This document shows, piece by piece, positions 9,159 through 16,661 of a DNA stretch of 64,000 nt. Every line of letters begins with the position of its first letter. Position 1 is the stretch's first letter. Source of the stretch: Thioclava electrotropha (GTDB taxonomy: Bacteria > Pseudomonadota > Alphaproteobacteria > Rhodobacterales > Rhodobacteraceae); contig NZ_CP053562.1 in assembly GCF_002085925.2 (NCBI RefSeq), positions 4,110,001-4,174,000 of the forward strand. Reading direction: 5' to 3'. Below the pieces are notes generated by a model. It saw nothing but the letters and a program-made list of their open reading frames with translations. It searched no databases and had not been told where the DNA came from. A program made the position numbers and the translations under genes.

Positions 9159-9326
9159 TTCGGAAAACCCTCGGGGCGGTCAGGTAGCGCTCCGAATAGC
9201 ACGAATTTCGCGCCACGCGAACGCCCTCGCAGAGAGCGGCCGCAAGTGCCGAAGCCGCAGGGTGCATCGCGGGAGACGAAGGCGACCTACAGGACCGCTG
9301 CCCAAGGCTGCGACCAGAGCGCCCGC

Positions 9327-9794
9327 TCACTGGGCAGGCCGCTCCTCCAGATTCAGCCGCATCGTGGCCATGCCCTGGCGCCGCGACAGCTCCTCATAAC
9401 CAGCCGAGAGATAGGCGTTGTGGGCTGGCGCGTTGTCGACTTCCACCTTCAAGGTCAGGGTCAGCGCGCCGAGGTCGCGTGCTGCCTGCTCCACATGGCT
9501 CGTCAGCTCCGCAGCAGCCCCGCCGCGTGCCTCTTCGACGAGATAGACATAGGTAAGGTGCCGCACTTCCGGCCCGACACCCTCACGCAGCGCGAAGAAA
9601 CCCACATCTCGCCCCGCGGCATCCTGTAGGTAGAAGGAGACATCCTCGCGGTCTCCGAGCCACTTCTGATGCCATTCCATCTCGTCGAACGGGACTTTCG
9701 CATTGGGATTGAGCAACGGGATTTCGGCGTCCGACAGCATCGCTGCCAAGGGTGCCAGATCGCGATCGCGGTTGCGGCGCAGGGTAAGTGCCAT
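9327..9794 (-). CDS. GNAT-family N-acetyltransferase
   Basis: A 155-residue GNAT acetyltransferase. The conserved beta4-alpha3 region (LTYVYLVEEARGGAAAEL) fits acetyl-CoA binding, and the C-terminal VDNAPAHNAYLSAGYEE is the usual GNAT motif B region. The substrate is not predictable. It is a single gene with the LysR gene 168 bases downstream and a long structured non-coding stretch upstream. Confidence 0.85.
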   Translation of the reverse strand: MALTLRRNRDRDLAPLAAMLSDAEIPLLNPNAKVPFDEMEWHQKWLGDREDVSFYLQDAAGRDVGFFALREGVGPEVRHLTYVYLVEEARGGAAAELTSHVEQAARDLGALTLTLKVEVDNAPAHNAYLSAGYEELSRRQGMATMRLNLEERPAQ

Positions 9795-9992
9795 ATGTCC
9801 TTCCTTCGGCTGGGCCCGGCACGTGCGCCGAGGGTCCTTATGAAAGGTCGCGTGCCTGACACAGAAATCCAGTGCGGGTCAACCGGAGGGCGCCCCGCAA
9901 CTGCGTCCATGTCCACGGTGCGGGCAGGCCCGAGCGGCGGGCCAGCAGACAGCGGCGCTCGGATATTCGCCATTTCGGAGCTTTGGAAAATA

Positions 9993-10045
9993 ATCGAGCG
10001 AGCTTTGTGAGGGGTGTGGGGACGGCACAACAAAGCTCGCTCGAT
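9993..10045. repeat. Perfect 16-bp inverted repeat, 21-base loop
   Basis: The left arm 9993-10008 (ATCGAGCGAGCTTTGT) is the exact reverse complement of the right arm 10030-10045. The loop is G-rich. There is no T-tract after it on either strand, so it is not a standard intrinsic terminator. Confidence 0.85.
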
Positions 10046-10148
10046 ACCCCGCGGCTCAGGTCAGGCGTGTTTGCGGCCGGTGACCATGGCTCTCGCGAGG
10101 TGTTCGGGATGGGAGTGGCCCGCGAGGTGCACGCCTCCCAAATGTAGG

Positions 10149-10193
10149 ACACTCAGGTCGAGTGTCAGGTGGGCGGTGGCGAATCTCGCCACC
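10149..10193. repeat. Two short adjacent hairpins
   Basis: GACACTC/GAGTGTC (10149-10155 and 10160-10166) and GGTGGCGA/TCGCCACC (10175-10182 and 10186-10193). They lie just downstream of the PepSY gene on the minus strand and may end its transcript. Confidence 0.5.
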
Positions 10194-10254
10194 AGCCCTC
10201 AGTATCCGAAGCGGACGAAAGGGCCTCAGACCCGACTGGCCGCTCTTTCGCTCA

Positions 10255-10725
10255 TCAGTCCAGCTCGGAGCCGATGATCTCGCCCGACACCGGGTCGAGC
10301 TTCAGCTCAAGTCGACGACCGTCGCGATCGCGGACCTTGGCTTCATAGCTGTAGCGCTCCATCTCCATCTTGCTGATCTGGTAGCCCTCGGCACGCAGGT
10401 CGCTGGCGACCTCGTCCATCTTCTTCCACTGCTCGCGTGCCTGATTCATGTTGCGAACTTCCTCGCGGTAGTTCGACGGCATGCCGTATTCGCCCTCGGA
10501 CTCGCCATTGCGATACGAGTTGCGATATTCGTTCCGGTATTCATAGGTCTCGCGGTTCTGGGACTTGGTCTGCGTGGCATTCTTCTGCGGCAGCATGACC
10601 TGACCGCCCGACTGCCCGCCGCCGCCATTCCCATTGCCGCCAGGACCCTGCGCCTGTGCGGCACCGAGGCTGAATGCGCCGACAGCGGCACCGAGGGCGG
10701 CGGTGAAGAGAAGAGTGCGTTTCAT
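10255..10725 (-). CDS. Secreted PepSY-domain protein
   Basis: A 156-residue periplasmic protein. It has a Sec signal peptide (MKRTLLFTAALGAAVGAFSLGAAQAQ), a Gly/Asn-rich linker, a Tyr/Arg/Asn-rich middle with YRNEYRNSYRNG, and a C-terminal PepSY domain (about residues 105-156: YSYEAKVRDRDGRRLELKLD, DPVSGEIIG). PepSY domains often act as inhibitory or sensory modules. It is divergent from a second PepSY gene that leads a two-component operon, so it may belong to the same sensory circuit. Paired direct repeats lie in the shared promoter region. Confidence 0.8.
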   Translation of the reverse strand: MKRTLLFTAALGAAVGAFSLGAAQAQGPGGNGNGGGGQSGGQVMLPQKNATQTKSQNRETYEYRNEYRNSYRNGESEGEYGMPSNYREEVRNMNQAREQWKKMDEVASDLRAEGYQISKMEMERYSYEAKVRDRDGRRLELKLDPVSGEIIGSELD

Positions 10726-10788
10726 CTTTAACTCCTGTGATCGGATAGGGGCGAGTTGCCCGGATGAGACGACATTGGCAGATTCACT

Positions 10789-10827
10789 CTGACGCCGTAC
10801 TGACGGGCTTTGTCAGCGTTCTGTCAG
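10789..10827. promoter_or_regulatory. Divergent 7-4-7 direct repeats, likely response-regulator operators
   Basis: The plus strand carries TTGTCAG-CGTT-CTGTCAG (10810-10827). The minus strand carries CCGTCAG-TACG-GCGTCAG (10806 back to 10789). Each is a pair of heptamers repeated every 11 bases, the layout bound by OmpR/PhoB-class regulators, and each points toward one of the two PepSY genes. The OmpR-class regulator encoded at 11204 is the natural candidate. Confidence 0.55.
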
Positions 10828-10850
10828 CTTGTTTGCGCTAGGAAAGCCGT

Positions 10851-11204
10851 ATGAAAACGCTCACGACCCTTCTCCTTCTTTCGCTGGCCACGGCCACGCC
10901 CGCCCTCGCCGATCGTGCGGGCGGCGGCGGCGGTGGCTCGGGCCGAGGCGGCTCGGATCACGACCGGGCGCGCAGCGCGGTCGAGCGCGAAGAGATTCTG
11001 CCGCTGTCGAAAATCCTCGGCGGCGTGCGCAACCGTTTCGGCGGCCGCGTCATCAAGCTGGATCTCGAATCGGATGACGGTCACTATGTCTACGAGCTCA
11101 AGCTGATCACCCCGGAAGGCCGGATCATCGAGCTTGAGGTTGACGCGGCGACCGGTTTGCCGATTGGTGGTCCCGAAGACAGCGAGCGCGACGGGGACAA
11201 GTAA
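10851..11204 (+). CDS. Secreted PepSY-domain protein, first gene of two-component operon
   Basis: A 117-residue protein with a signal peptide (MKTLTTLLLLSLATATPALA), a Gly-rich linker, then a PepSY domain (VIKLDLESDDGHYVYELKL, VDAATGLPIG). The linker and domain resemble the divergent PepSY gene. The stop overlaps the ATG of the response regulator (TAATG), so translation is coupled. PepSY proteins encoded with histidine kinases are often periplasmic modulators of the kinase; this role is inferred. Confidence 0.82.
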   Translation: MKTLTTLLLLSLATATPALADRAGGGGGGSGRGGSDHDRARSAVEREEILPLSKILGGVRNRFGGRVIKLDLESDDGHYVYELKLITPEGRIIELEVDAATGLPIGGPEDSERDGDK

Positions 11205-11869
11205 TGCGCGTATTGGCGGTCGAGGACGACCAGAGGATCGCGGCGGATCTCAAGGCTGCGCTCGAGGCGGCGGGGTTTCTCGTCGAGACCTGCGCGGACG
11301 GGCTCGATGCGTGGTTTCTGGGCGATACCGAAGATTACGACCTCGTCATTCTCGATCTCGGCCTGCCGAAGATGGACGGGCTGAGCATCCTCAAGAAATG
11401 GCGCGCCAATGATCGCGAAATGCCGGTGCTCGTGCTGACCGCGCGCGGCGCCTGGACCGAGCGGGTCGAAGGCATCGACGCGGGCGCGGATGACTACCTG
11501 CCCAAACCGTTTCGCATGGAAGAGCTGGTCGCCCGTGCGCGTGCCCTGATCCGGCGGTCGGCAGGGCGAGCCTCGGCAAACCAGAGCGTGGGCGAGCTGA
11601 CGCTCGACGCGAACCGGATGAGCGTGTCGATCCGCGGCGTGCCGATTGCGGCGACGGCGCTGGAATTCCGGCTGCTCTCCTACCTGATGCTGCATCGCGA
11701 CCGCGTCGTGCCGCCGACCGAACTGCTCGAACATCTCTATGGCGACGACGACTCGCGCGAGGCCAACGCGCTGGAGGCGCTCGTCGCGCGGCTGCGCCGC
11801 AAACTCGGCCCCGGCGTGATCGGCACGCGGCGCGGCTTTGGCTATTTCCTCGAAGGCGGCGACGCGTGA
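11204..11869 (+). CDS. OmpR-family response regulator
   Basis: A 221-residue response regulator: receiver domain (residues 1-115, acidic pocket VEDDQ, phosphoacceptor D51 in LVILDLGLP, K in YLPKPF) and C-terminal winged helix (VVPPTELLEHLYGDDDS, RLRRKLGPGVIGTRRGFGYFL). It is coupled by overlap to the PepSY gene before it and the kinase after it. Likely binds the 7-4-7 direct repeats at 10789-10827 and regulates both PepSY genes. Confidence 0.93.
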   Translation: MRVLAVEDDQRIAADLKAALEAAGFLVETCADGLDAWFLGDTEDYDLVILDLGLPKMDGLSILKKWRANDREMPVLVLTARGAWTERVEGIDAGADDYLPKPFRMEELVARARALIRRSAGRASANQSVGELTLDANRMSVSIRGVPIAATALEFRLLSYLMLHRDRVVPPTELLEHLYGDDDSREANALEALVARLRRKLGPGVIGTRRGFGYFLEGGDA

Positions 11870-13233
11870 TGCGGTTGTCGCTGCGCCTCCGGCTCGCGCT
11901 TGGCGGCGCGCTCGCGGTGGTGCTGGCGCTGGCGATTGCCTCCGCCGCGCTGACGGCGCTGTTTGCCGCCCATGTTCAGCGCCGGGCCGAGGCCGAACTG
12001 TCGGTGCAACTCGATCAGGTCGTGGCGGCGCTCGGGCGCGATGCCGACGGGAGGCTGGCGCTGCAGACGCCGCCCGCCGATCCGCGCTTCGACCAACCTC
12101 TGAGCGGGCTTTACTGGCAGATCGACCTCGGCGACACGCTGCTGCGGTCGCGCTCGCTTTGGGATTACGTGCTGCCGCTGCCGCCCGATGCGCTGCCCGA
12201 CGGGCATGTCCATGTGCATCGCCTGCCCGATCAGACCGGCGGAACGCTTCTGACGCTGGAGCGCAGCGTGACCCTGCCGCCTTCGCTGGGCGAGGGCCGA
12301 GTGCGCGCGGCGGTCGCCCTGACGACGACCGATCTGGATCAGGCGCGCAGCGATTTTCTCAAGGAACTGCTACCCTATAATGCGATCCTCGCAGCCGCTC
12401 TGATCGTTGCCGGATGGGTTCAGCTCTTCTTCGGCCTGCGCCCGCTATCGGAAGTCGGGCGGCGCGTGCTCGCCGTGCGCTCGGGCGAACAGCGGCGGCT
12501 TGGCAGCGATTTCCCGAAAGAGGTGCAGCCGCTCGCGAATGAGGTCGACGCGCTGATCGACGCCCGCGAGGCCGAGCTGGACCGCGCGCGCCACCGCGCC
12601 GCCGATCTCGCGCATGGGTTCAAGACCCCGCTGCAGGCGCTGATGGGCGAGGCCGACCGGCTGCGCCAGACCGGCCAGACCGAGCCCGCCGCCGCCATCG
12701 AGGAGATCGCAGAAGCGATGCGCCGCCATGTCGATCGCGAATTGACCCGGTCGCGCCTCGCGGGGCGCGTCGTGAAAGACAAGGCCACGGTGGCCCCTGT
12801 CGTGCAGCAGATCGTCTCGGTGATCCGGCGCACGCCCACGGGGAGCGCGGTGGAGTGGGACATTGTCGTGCCTGATGACCTACAGGTGACGCTCGACGCC
12901 AGTGATCTTGCCGAAGCGCTCGGGGCGTTGATCGAGAATGCCAGCCGCCACGCCACATCGCAGGTCACGATCCGCGCCAGCCGCCGCGACGCGGCAATCG
13001 CCATCGACGTGCAGGACGATGGCCCCGGCATCTCGGCGGACCGCATCGAGCATCTTCAGAAACGCGGCGCGCGCGCTGATGAAAGCGGTCATGGTTTGGG
13101 ACTGTCGATCAGCGCCGAGATCGCGCAGGCCGTCGGCGGCACGCTGAGCATCGCGAATGCGGAGACCGGGCTGCGTGTGACGCTAATCCTTCCGGACGCC
13201 CGCGCTGGCGTTCCCGGGACGCGCCGCCCCTGA
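11866..13233 (+). CDS. Sensor histidine kinase
   Basis: A 455-residue membrane kinase: TM1 about residues 10-35, a periplasmic sensor region, TM2 about 165-190, then HisKA with phosphoacceptor H250 (DLAHGFKTPLQAL), and an HATPase domain with N (LIENASRHA), G1 (DVQDDGPGIS) and G2 (GHGLGLSIS) boxes. PhoQ/QseC-like layout. The start overlaps the response regulator by 4 bases. It would phosphorylate that regulator in response to an envelope signal, perhaps sensed with PepSY. Confidence 0.93.
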   Translation: MMRLSLRLRLALGGALAVVLALAIASAALTALFAAHVQRRAEAELSVQLDQVVAALGRDADGRLALQTPPADPRFDQPLSGLYWQIDLGDTLLRSRSLWDYVLPLPPDALPDGHVHVHRLPDQTGGTLLTLERSVTLPPSLGEGRVRAAVALTTTDLDQARSDFLKELLPYNAILAAALIVAGWVQLFFGLRPLSEVGRRVLAVRSGEQRRLGSDFPKEVQPLANEVDALIDAREAELDRARHRAADLAHGFKTPLQALMGEADRLRQTGQTEPAAAIEEIAEAMRRHVDRELTRSRLAGRVVKDKATVAPVVQQIVSVIRRTPTGSAVEWDIVVPDDLQVTLDASDLAEALGALIENASRHATSQVTIRASRRDAAIAIDVQDDGPGISADRIEHLQKRGARADESGHGLGLSISAEIAQAVGGTLSIANAETGLRVTLILPDARAGVPGTRRP

Positions 13234-13290
13234 ACACCTGAAACGCGCATCATCCTCACGCATCGTTTATGAGCGATGTCCTGCCTACAT

Positions 13291-13306
13291 ATTCAAGTTT
13301 TGGAAC
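13291..13306 (+). promoter_or_regulatory. Possible persulfide-repressor (BigR/SqrR-like) site
   Basis: ATTC-N8-GAAC, one base off ATTC-N8-GAAT, the half-site layout I recall for alphaproteobacterial SqrR/BigR repressors. It lies 65-80 bases before the CstB-like gene. No repressor gene is in the window. Confidence 0.25.
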
Positions 13307-13370
13307 ATGAATCGATCGCGGCGCATTTCTCCGGCAATCCCGAGCTGACGGAAATTCGGAGGCAAATGAC

Positions 13371-14756
13371 ATGACCATGCGTTTTGAACAGATCCTTGCG
13401 GAAGGGATCGCACAGTGCTCCTACCTCTTGGGCGACACCGGCAGCGGCACCGCCGCGGTCGTCGATCCCCGCCCGGATTGCGATATCTATATCGAGCGCG
13501 CCAAGGCGCTCGGCCTGACGATCACCCATGTGTTCGAGACCCATATCCATGCCGACTTCCTGTCGGGCGCGCGCGAATTGGTGGACCGGCTGGATGGCAC
13601 GCCCAAGCTTTGCGTCAGCGTCGAAGGCGGCGCCGAATATGACTTCGCGCATGAGGGCATCCGCGACGGCGACAAGTTCACCTTCGGCCAGCTCACGCTC
13701 GAGACGCGGCATACGCCGGGGCACACGCCCGAACACGTCTCCTTCCTGCTCTACGAGAAGGACAATGACGACCCGTGGGGCGTGCTCAGCGGCGATGCCT
13801 TCTTCGTGGATTCGGTCGGCCGGCCCGACCTTCTGGGCGACGACAAGACCGAGGAGCTGACCGAGGCGCTGTTCCGCACCACGCAAGAATTCTACATGCA
13901 ACTGCCCGAGGGCGTGCTGGTCTATCCCTGTCACGGCGCGGGCTCGGCCTGCGGGCCGAATATCGGCGACCGGATGTCGACCAGCATCGCCTATGAGAAA
14001 GCCCATAACAAATACGTCCAGATCACCGATCTGGAGGCCTTCAAGGACGAGATGACGAAGGACGCGCCGCCGGTGCCCACGCATTACCCGCGCCTTAAGA
14101 AGGTCAACGCGGCGGGCCCCGAGGTGATGCACGGATTGCCGCGCTGCATCGGCAAGACGCCGGAGGAGTTCGAGGCGCTGATCGCCAAGGACGACGTGCA
14201 GCTCGTCGATCTCCGCGACATGCTCGCCTTCGGCGGCGGCTTCATCGAGGGCTCGATCAACATCGGGCTGCAGCCGATCCTGTCGGTTTGGGCGGGCTGG
14301 ACGCTCGATCCCGACAAGCCCATCGCGCTTGTGAGCGAAAAAACGACCGACATCAACGAGGCCGTGCTGCGTCTCTGGCGCGTGGGTTTCACGAAATTCG
14401 CGGGCTACCTGAACGGCGGCATCGCCGCGTGGCGCACCTCCGGGCGACCGCTTGCGCATATCCCGCAGGTCACCGTGCAGGAGCTCAAGGGCAGCGATCT
14501 GACCCCGCTCGACGTGCGCAAGAACGAGGAGTGGGACGGCGGCCGTATCCCCGGCGCGATCCACCATTTCCTCGGCACGCTGGAAGACGAGATGGACCAA
14601 CTCGACCGTTCCGCCGACTATGCGGTCTATTGTCAGGGCGGCTACCGCGCCAGCGTCGCTGCGAGCCTGCTGCACCGCGCCGGGTTCAAGAACGTCTCCG
14701 CTGTGCCGGGTAGCTTCGGCGCATGGTCCGCGCAGGACTACCCGGTCGAAACCTGA
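13371..14756 (+). CDS. MBL-fold persulfide dioxygenase/rhodanese fusion (CstB-like)
   Basis: A 461-residue three-domain protein. A metallo-beta-lactamase domain (1-250) has ligands in THIHADF (H58, H60, D62), HTPGHTPEH, SGDAFFVDSVGRPD and YPCHGAG. A first rhodanese-like domain (about 260-360) lacks the catalytic Cys (LVSEKTTD). A second rhodanese domain has C421 in YCQGGYRAS. The order MBL, dead rhodanese, active rhodanese matches CstB, which oxidises persulfides to thiosulfate. Length agrees with the family. GGAGG precedes the ATG. It is followed 28 bases later by a DUF302 gene, probably an operon for sulfide detoxification. Confidence 0.85.
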   Translation: MTMRFEQILAEGIAQCSYLLGDTGSGTAAVVDPRPDCDIYIERAKALGLTITHVFETHIHADFLSGARELVDRLDGTPKLCVSVEGGAEYDFAHEGIRDGDKFTFGQLTLETRHTPGHTPEHVSFLLYEKDNDDPWGVLSGDAFFVDSVGRPDLLGDDKTEELTEALFRTTQEFYMQLPEGVLVYPCHGAGSACGPNIGDRMSTSIAYEKAHNKYVQITDLEAFKDEMTKDAPPVPTHYPRLKKVNAAGPEVMHGLPRCIGKTPEEFEALIAKDDVQLVDLRDMLAFGGGFIEGSINIGLQPILSVWAGWTLDPDKPIALVSEKTTDINEAVLRLWRVGFTKFAGYLNGGIAAWRTSGRPLAHIPQVTVQELKGSDLTPLDVRKNEEWDGGRIPGAIHHFLGTLEDEMDQLDRSADYAVYCQGGYRASVAASLLHRAGFKNVSAVPGSFGAWSAQDYPVET

Positions 14757-14784
14757 ACCGATTTCAACTCAAGGAGCCAACACC

Positions 14785-15171
14785 ATGAGCTACACCATCG
14801 ACAAACGCCTCACCGATACCACGCTGGAAGAGGCCGACACCCGGACCCGCGAGGCCCTGAAGGAGCAAGGCTTCGGCGTGCTCACCGAGATCGACGTGCA
14901 GGGCACGATGAAGAAGAAGCTCGACGAGGACATGCCCGGCTACATGATCCTCGGCGCCTGCAATCCGAAGATGGCGCATCAGGCGATCCAGCTGGAGCCG
15001 AATGTCGGCGCGATGCTGCCCTGCAACGTCATTCTGCGGCAGGACGGTTCGGACATCCTCGTCTGCGCGATCGATCCGCAGGCCTCGATGACGGCGATCG
15101 ACAACCCGCAGCTCAAGTCGGTCGCGGGCGAAGTGCGCGACATGCTGGCAAAGGCGATTGAAGCCCTTTGA
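14785..15171 (+). CDS. DUF302 family protein
   Basis: A 128-residue cytosolic DUF302 protein: GFGVLTEIDVQGTMKKKL, YMILGACNPKMAHQAI, and GAMLPCNVILRQDG are typical. The family is often encoded with sulfur-oxidation or rhodanese genes; its biochemical role is not established. The start at 14785 has AAGGAG upstream; longer in-frame starts lie inside the preceding gene. A strong hairpin follows the stop. Confidence 0.88.
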   Translation: MSYTIDKRLTDTTLEEADTRTREALKEQGFGVLTEIDVQGTMKKKLDEDMPGYMILGACNPKMAHQAIQLEPNVGAMLPCNVILRQDGSDILVCAIDPQASMTAIDNPQLKSVAGEVRDMLAKAIEAL

Positions 15172-15181
15172 GCTGGAATGA

Positions 15182-15213
15182 CCCCGGCAGCGAGGCCTCC
15201 TCCGCTGCCGGGG
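15182..15213 (+). terminator. Stem-loop after DUF302 gene
   Basis: CCCCGGCAGCG (15182-15192) pairs perfectly with CGCTGCCGGGG (15203-15213), 10-base loop. No clear T-tract, so its terminator role is probable rather than certain. Confidence 0.6.
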
Positions 15214-15317
15214 CACCCGCACACGCGTCCCGCGCAGCCCTTGCATTCGAGAGCCGTTTTGCGGGATATCACGGCCCGACGACTTCCCATGCGAGGTCCC
15301 GTTAAGCGAAGGCCAGA

Positions 15318-15812
15318 ATGTCCCAGACCGATCGTCTCAAGACCGACTGTTCCCAATGTGCAGCCCTGTGCTGTCTGGTGCTGGCCTTCGACAAGGGCAA
15401 GGATTTCGCCTTCAGCAAGAACCCCGGCGAGCCCTGTCGGCATCTCTGTGGGCACGATTGCTCGATCCACGACAAGCTGACGCAGGAAGGGATGGCGGGC
15501 TGCGTCGCCTATGATTGCCTAGGTTCCGGCAACCGTGTCGTCCAGGAGGTCTTCGGCGGGCAAACCTGGCAGAGCGAGCCGCGCCTGATGCCGGTGATGA
15601 TGGAAGCCTTCTCCGCCATGCGCGAGGTCCATAAGCGGATCGACCTGCTGCGCGCCGCCGAGACCCTGTCGCTGGATGCGAGCGACGAGCGCAAACGGCG
15701 CGACTTCCTCGACCATCTCGAGCAGCACGAATGGACCCATCCCGAGCTGAACGAATTCGAGTTCGGACTGGCGCTCGAGATCGACCTCTTCTTCCACAGC
15801 CTCAGCACGTAA
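15318..15812 (+). CDS. Cysteine-cluster protein of unknown function
   Basis: A 164-residue protein whose first 75 residues hold eight Cys in the pattern CSQCAALCC ... PCRHLCGHDCSIHD ... GCVAYDCLGSG. This resembles the N-terminal Cys domain found in some actinobacterial pentapeptide-repeat proteins and the YkgJ-like cysteine clusters, suggesting a metal or Fe-S site. Here the pentapeptide part is absent and the C-terminal half is helical. It stands alone between the DUF302 gene and the ABC exporter. Function not known. Confidence 0.75.
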   Translation: MSQTDRLKTDCSQCAALCCLVLAFDKGKDFAFSKNPGEPCRHLCGHDCSIHDKLTQEGMAGCVAYDCLGSGNRVVQEVFGGQTWQSEPRLMPVMMEAFSAMREVHKRIDLLRAAETLSLDASDERKRRDFLDHLEQHEWTHPELNEFEFGLALEIDLFFHSLST

Positions 15813-15952
15813 CGCGCCCCTGCGCCTCGATGCGGCGGGGCCACGCTGAAGCGCTCAACTCCCCGCCAGAGCCGACAAATTTTGACTGCCTGAAGAAGCT
15901 GTGATCTGATCTGGGTCGGGCACTTTGCCCGATCTATCTCAAGAGGCCGAGC

Positions 15953-16657
15953 GTGCAGCCTGCCTTTCGCACCGAAGCATTGTCGAAGACCTACGGCGAA
16001 GGTCCTGCCGCGGTTCACGCGCTCCGAGAGGTGACGCTGGAAATTCCGCGCAGCGAGGTCGTGGTGCTGCTGGGCCCCTCGGGCAGCGGCAAATCCACCT
16101 TTCTCAACATCATCGGCGGGCTCGACAGGCCAAGCTCGGGTCAAGCGTGGTTCGGCGATCAGAACCTGACCGAAATGTCCGACCGGGCGCTGACGCAATA
16201 TCGGCGCAGCCATGTCGGCTTCGTCTTCCAGTTCTACAACCTGATGCCCAGCCTCACCGCGCGCGAGAATGTCGATCTGGTGACCGAGATTTCGCATGAC
16301 CCGATGGATGCGGGCGAGGCGCTGCGATTGGTGGGGCTGGAGGAACGACTCGACCATTTCCCGGCGCAGATGTCAGGCGGCGAGCAGCAGCGCGTCGCCA
16401 TCGCGCGCGCCATCGCGAAGCGCCCGGCGGTGCTGTTTTGCGACGAGCCGACCGGGGCGCTCGACAGCACGACGGGGCGGCGCGTGCTGCAGGTACTCAA
16501 CGATGTGAACCGCGAGCTGGGCACCACCGTTCTGATCGTCACCCATGCGGCGGCGACGGCAGCGATGGCGCATCGCGTGCTGCATTTCACCGATGGCCAA
16601 TTGCGCGAGACGATTGTCAACGAGACCCGCGCCGATCCTGCCGAGATCGAATGGTGA
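15953..16657 (+). CDS. ABC exporter ATP-binding protein (LolD/MacB type)
   Basis: A 234-residue ABC ATPase. Walker A is GPSGSGKS, the Q-loop region is [17 protein letters not shown], signature [15 protein letters not shown], Walker [13 protein letters not shown], and the H-loop is TH. The [11 protein letters not shown] and EPTGALD patterns are typical of LolD/MacB-type ATPases that pair with FtsX-like permeases. The start is GTG at 15953 after AAGAGG. It is the first gene of a three-gene exporter with the permease 4 bases downstream. Confidence 0.92.
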   Translation: MQPAFRTEALSKTYGEGPAAVHALREVTLEIPRSEVVVLLGPSGSGKSTFLNIIGGLDRPSSGQAWFGDQNLTEMSDRALTQYRRSHVGFVFQFYNLMPSLTARENVDLVTEISHDPMDAGEALRLVGLEERLDHFPAQMSGGEQQRVAIARAIAKRPAVLFCDEPTGALDSTTGRRVLQVLNDVNRELGTTVLIVTHAAATAAMAHRVLHFTDGQLRETIVNETRADPAEIEW

Positions 16658-16661
16658 GCCG

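Larger units (their letters stand above)
9795..10254. other. 460-base non-coding stretch rich in inverted repeats
   Basis: No convincing gene on either strand: the open frames are short, Arg/Ser-rich and lack ribosome-binding sites. The stretch holds a perfect 16-bp inverted repeat with a 21-base loop (9993-10045), a 7-bp hairpin (10149-10166) and an 8-bp hairpin with a 3-base loop (10175-10193). It separates two minus-strand genes and may hold an RNA or a decayed element. Confidence 0.5.

Noticed and set aside
10080-10147. Resemblance to antisense 5S rRNA (TTCGGGATGGGA)
   Set aside because: Only a dozen bases match; the rest of the 5S sequence and structure is absent on both strands.
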